The notes below the pieces were generated by a model that was given only the letters and a program-made list of their open reading frames with translations, was not told the DNA's origin and did no database searches. From positions 1 through 64,000 of the forward strand of contig NZ_CP039146.1 in NCBI RefSeq assembly GCF_013343215.1: a stretch of DNA of 64,000 nt, written 5' to 3'. The stretch comes from Acinetobacter sp. 10FS3-1 (GTDB lineage: Bacteria; Pseudomonadota; Gammaproteobacteria; Pseudomonadales; Moraxellaceae). A program made the translations under genes and the position numbers. Below are positions 61,713-64,000 of the stretch, one piece after another. Position 1 is the stretch's first letter; each line of letters begins with the position of its first letter.

Positions 61713-63206
61713 TCAGTCAAACAGACCCAGGAGCAGCTCAGCCGGTGGCGCCCGGCTTTCGGGTAACGCCCTGGTCCCGCTGGTTTCGGCTTTGTGCTTC
61801 AGGTGATCAAGGATCTGCTTGATCACTATAGGGTCTTCAATGCAGGCGATGACTTTCATGGCGCCGCCGCAGCCGCTGCAGGTCTCGATGTCGATATTGA
61901 AAACACGCTTGAGCCGTTGCGCCCATGTCATCGACGCTCGCCGTTGTGCTGGTGTTGCCGGTTCATCAGCCACCCTGACCTTGTTGCCCCTGCCCCGTTT
62001 TGCCGGCGTGACCAACGCCCGGTGCCGACTGTTGGGTGCGAACACCCCGTGGAAGCGGGTTAGGTTGACTCTGGGCTTCGGTACCAGGGCGGCCAGCCTT
62101 GCAATGAAATCCAATGGTTCGAAAATGACGTGCGTGGTGCCGTCCCGGTACGGCGTCTTGAGCTGGTAGCGCACGTTGCCGCCTCGTGTTAACGACAGCC
62201 GCTTCTCGGATACCGCCGGGCGGCTGATGTACCGGCACAGCCGTTCGAGCTTCTTGCGTTCATCGGCCCTGGCCGCCACGCCGGCGTGCAGGCTGGACCC
62301 GGCTACCTTGCCAATCCCGTCACCGAACGGATCACCACTGGTCGGCAGAGTTTGCAAAGTGAACACCTTTCGCCCCGCCTGTGAACCGACAGCGATACGG
62401 TAAGTGATCGAGTGCCCCAGCAGGGGTGTCATCGGGTCGTCATCCACCGCATCCGAGGCCAGATAGCTGTTTTCGACATCCCGTTCCAGCAGGCCTTGCC
62501 GTTCCAGATAGCGACCCACCCGGTGGGCGATGGTGTGCGTCAGCTGGGTGAGCTCTGGGCTGGTCGGCGCCTTGACCCAGCGGAAACGCGCTGAGCCGTG
62601 GGATTGCTCGACATACACACCGTCGAGAAACAGCATGTGGAAGTGAACATTCAGATTGAGCGCCGATCCAAAACGCTGGATCAGGGTGACCGCGCCCGTC
62701 TTGGCCACTTGGTGGGTATGGCCCGCTTTCTTGACCAGGTGCGTGGCAATGACGCGGTAAACGATGCCCAGCACCCACCCCATGATCTCGGGCCGGCTGG
62801 CAAACAGGAAACGCAGCTGAAACGGGAAGCTCAACACCCACTGACGCATGGGTTGTTCAGGCAGTACTTCATCAACCAGCAAGGCGGCACTTTCGGCCAT
62901 CCGCCGCGCCCCACAGCTCGGGCAGAAACCGCGACGCTTACAGCTGAAAGCGACCAGGTGCTCGGCGTGGCAAGACTCGCAGCGAACCCGTAGAAAGCCA
63001 TGCTCCAGCCGCCCGCATTGGAGAAATTCTTCAAATTCCCGTTGCACATAGCCCGGCAATTCCTTTCCCTGCTCTGCCATAAGCGCAGCGAATGCCGGGT
63101 AATACTCGTCAACGATCTGATAGAGAAGGGTTTGCTCGGGTCGGTGGCTCTGGTAACGACCAGTATCCCGATCCCGGCTGGCCGTCCTGGCCGCCACATG
63201 AGGCAT
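61713..63206 (-). CDS. rcr2: ISCR2 Rcr2 transposase (IS91 family, HUH/Y2-like)
   Basis: The 497-residue protein has an N-terminal zinc-binding domain (LRVRCESCHAEHLVAFSCKRRGFCPSCGARRMAE in pieces) and the IS91 HUH motif (LNVHFHMLFLDGVY). A C-terminal ETCSGCGGAMKVIACIEDP zinc finger follows. It nicks and moves DNA by rolling-circle replication, often taking neighbouring genes. The frame is intact. Confidence 0.95.
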   Translation of the reverse strand: MPHVAARTASRDRDTGRYQSHRPEQTLLYQIVDEYYPAFAALMAEQGKELPGYVQREFEEFLQCGRLEHGFLRVRCESCHAEHLVAFSCKRRGFCPSCGARRMAESAALLVDEVLPEQPMRQWVLSFPFQLRFLFASRPEIMGWVLGIVYRVIATHLVKKAGHTHQVAKTGAVTLIQRFGSALNLNVHFHMLFLDGVYVEQSHGSARFRWVKAPTSPELTQLTHTIAHRVGRYLERQGLLERDVENSYLASDAVDDDPMTPLLGHSITYRIAVGSQAGRKVFTLQTLPTSGDPFGDGIGKVAGSSLHAGVAARADERKKLERLCRYISRPAVSEKRLSLTRGGNVRYQLKTPYRDGTTHVIFEPLDFIARLAALVPKPRVNLTRFHGVFAPNSRHRALVTPAKRGRGNKVRVADEPATPAQRRASMTWAQRLKRVFNIDIETCSGCGGAMKVIACIEDPIVIKQILDHLKHKAETSGTRALPESRAPPAELLLGLFD

Positions 63207-63393
63207 GTTCCGCGTCCTTGCAATACTGTGTTTACATACAGTCTATCGCTTAGCGGAAAGTTCTTTTACCCTCAGCCGAAATGCCTGCCGTTGCTAGACA
63301 TTGCCAGCCAGTGCCCGTCACTCCCACTCGATTGTAAACAAGCACACAAAACCCTTTAGTGACAACAATTTGCAAGAACTATCAGGCTCAGTG

Positions 63394-63410
63394 CCATGAA
63401 AAATACCATG
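63394..63410 (+). repeat. 17-bp repeat, copy 2 (upstream of rcr2)
   Basis: CCATGAAAAATACCATG, identical to the copy at 60102-60118. It is at the junction between ISCR2-like sequence and GC-rich backbone, near the expected terIS end. Confidence 0.7.
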
Positions 63411-63416
63411 ACCAGA

Positions 63417-63641
63417 TCATGAGGTTGAACACGGCTTGCGCCGGCAGCGTTCACGCTCCTGGTCGGCGATCTCGCCCGGCTGCAATGCTAGCTCAGCATC
63501 GGTCATGCGCTCCAGCACGTCGCGTAGGCGGATGGTGCAAGGAATGGGCGGCAGCTCGAACTCATAGCCGCCGGCGATCATTTCGGCCGCAATCTCCTCG
63601 GTGATGAAAAACGGCTCGTCGTCTTGGTTCGGCTTCTTCAT
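63417..63641 (-). pseudogene. Small hypothetical gene, probably truncated by ISCR2
   Basis: The 74-residue acidic protein (DEPFFITEEIAAEMIAGGYEF, IRLRDVLERMTDAELAL) is read next after the resolvase-type gene, with overlapping stop and start (ATGA). Its last codons (RRKPCSTS) lie at the ISCR2 boundary, so the true C-terminus is probably lost. Its function is unknown. Confidence 0.6.
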
Positions 63642-64000
63642 GCCCTTTCCTCCTGGCGCTCATCCTGGCCGACAGCGGCCAGGGCATCGGCTTCCGTCAA
63701 TGCGTCCTCCACGAACGCGCCGTGCTGCTTCGCTTCGGCCTGGCTGACCTCGGCCCATATCCGTTTCACCTGGGCCGCACTGTACCCGGCCAGCTCGGCG
63801 GTCTTGTTGATGCTGTAGCCGGACTTGCGCAGCGCGACAACTTGGGCGCGGCGCTTCGGATCAGCACGGCGGCCCTTGTACCGCCCGGCCTGGCGGGCCA
63901 ACTCAATGCCTTGGCGCTGGCGTTCGCGCCTGTCCTCGTAGTCGTCGCGGGCCATCTGCAAGGCCAGGCGAAAAAGCATGATCTGCACGGCTTCCAGCAC
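63638..64000 (-). CDS. Serine recombinase, C-terminal part (runs off window)
   Basis: The visible 120 residues contain the resolvase C-terminal helix and DNA-binding region: FRLALQMARDDYEDRRERQRQGIELARQAG and the helix-turn-helix KSGYSINKTAELAGYSAAQVKRIW. The N-terminal catalytic domain lies beyond the window end. The GC-rich sequence shows that this is a different backbone from the Acinetobacter-like DNA to the left. It is coupled to the next small gene. Confidence 0.8.
   Translation of the reverse strand: MLEAVQIMLFRLALQMARDDYEDRRERQRQGIELARQAGRYKGRRADPKRRAQVVALRKSGYSINKTAELAGYSAAQVKRIWAEVSQAEAKQHGAFVEDALTEADALAAVGQDERQEERA

Larger units (their letters stand above)
61478..63410 (-). mobile_element. 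ISCR2 (IS91-like rolling-circle element)
   Basis: It spans from the glmM break to about the 17-bp repeat and contains the complete rcr2 transposase. There is no inverted repeat or target duplication, as expected. The left limit is sharp (end of glmM homology); the right limit is less certain. Confidence 0.85.

Overview
The window looks like part of a large multidrug- and metal-resistance plasmid from Acinetobacter or a close relative. It starts exactly at the start codon of a Rep_3/RepB-type initiator, as expected of a circular plasmid opened at rep, and it ends inside a gene, so the replicon is longer than 64 kb. The host background is AT-rich. The clearly GC-rich blocks (about 18.2-25.8 kb, 26.3-28.2 kb and 60.1-64 kb) are imported resistance units. 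A pdif-like XerC/XerD site at 12.74 kb also fits an Acinetobacter plasmid. No tRNA, rRNA, CRISPR array, conjugation or partition operon was seen, apart from a KfrA-like DNA-binding protein.

Layout. 1-1.2 kb: rep and terminator. 1.3-6.3 kb: nested insertion sequences. An IS3-family element (called IS-a here) carries a group II intron inside its transposase and sits in a remnant of a second IS3-family element (IS-b), followed by an IS5-family copy. 6.3-11.65 kb: a six-gene antiphage operon, a type III CBASS system (CD-NTase, HORMA, TRIP13-like ATPase). It has an unusual SLOG-plus-nucleoside-phosphorylase effector, a DEDDh exonuclease and a membrane protein. 11.7-16.3 kb: IS5, ISNCY, IS66 and IS-a debris with a three-way fusion ORF. 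16.3-17.1 kb: higBA toxin-antitoxin. 17.5-18.1 kb: kfrA-like gene with a perfect inverted-repeat operator. 18.2-25.8 kb: Tn5393-type transposon with strA-strB, interrupted by IS26 and by an intact IS-b. It is inserted in an IS-a copy with a 5-bp target duplication. 26.3-28.2 kb: lspA, a CDF metal exporter and a divergent MerR regulator.

29-40 kb: an accessory region with a Xre repressor, a decayed HicB, a P4-type integrase with a 39-nt palindrome upstream, an orphan phosphoribosyltransferase, an ImmA/IrrE protease pair, and an SOS module (SRAP, umuD, umuC). umuC is split in frame by an IS110 element whose non-coding end folds like a bridge RNA. 40.2-46.3 kb: a tightly packed trio of large recombinase-like proteins. 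46.5-47.3 kb: Fic toxin with a small inhibitory antitoxin. 47.4-50 kb: intact IS66. 50.1-51 kb: umuC and resolvase fragments. 51.2-58.4 kb: czcI-C-B-A and czcD heavy-metal efflux genes. 58.5-60.1 kb: IS-a scraps and the 3' half of brxL. 60.3-63.4 kb: sul2, truncated glmM and ISCR2. 63.4-64 kb: GC-rich resolvase-type backbone running off the end.

Together the genes describe a plasmid that pays its way with streptomycin resistance (strAB), sulfonamide resistance (sul2), Cd/Zn/Co/Pb export, phage defence (CBASS, perhaps ImmA/IrrE) and addiction modules (HigBA, Fic). Frequent IS traffic has broken at least umuC, the Tn5393 transposase, brxL, hicB and several transposases. All calls come from reading the sequence; no database search was possible.
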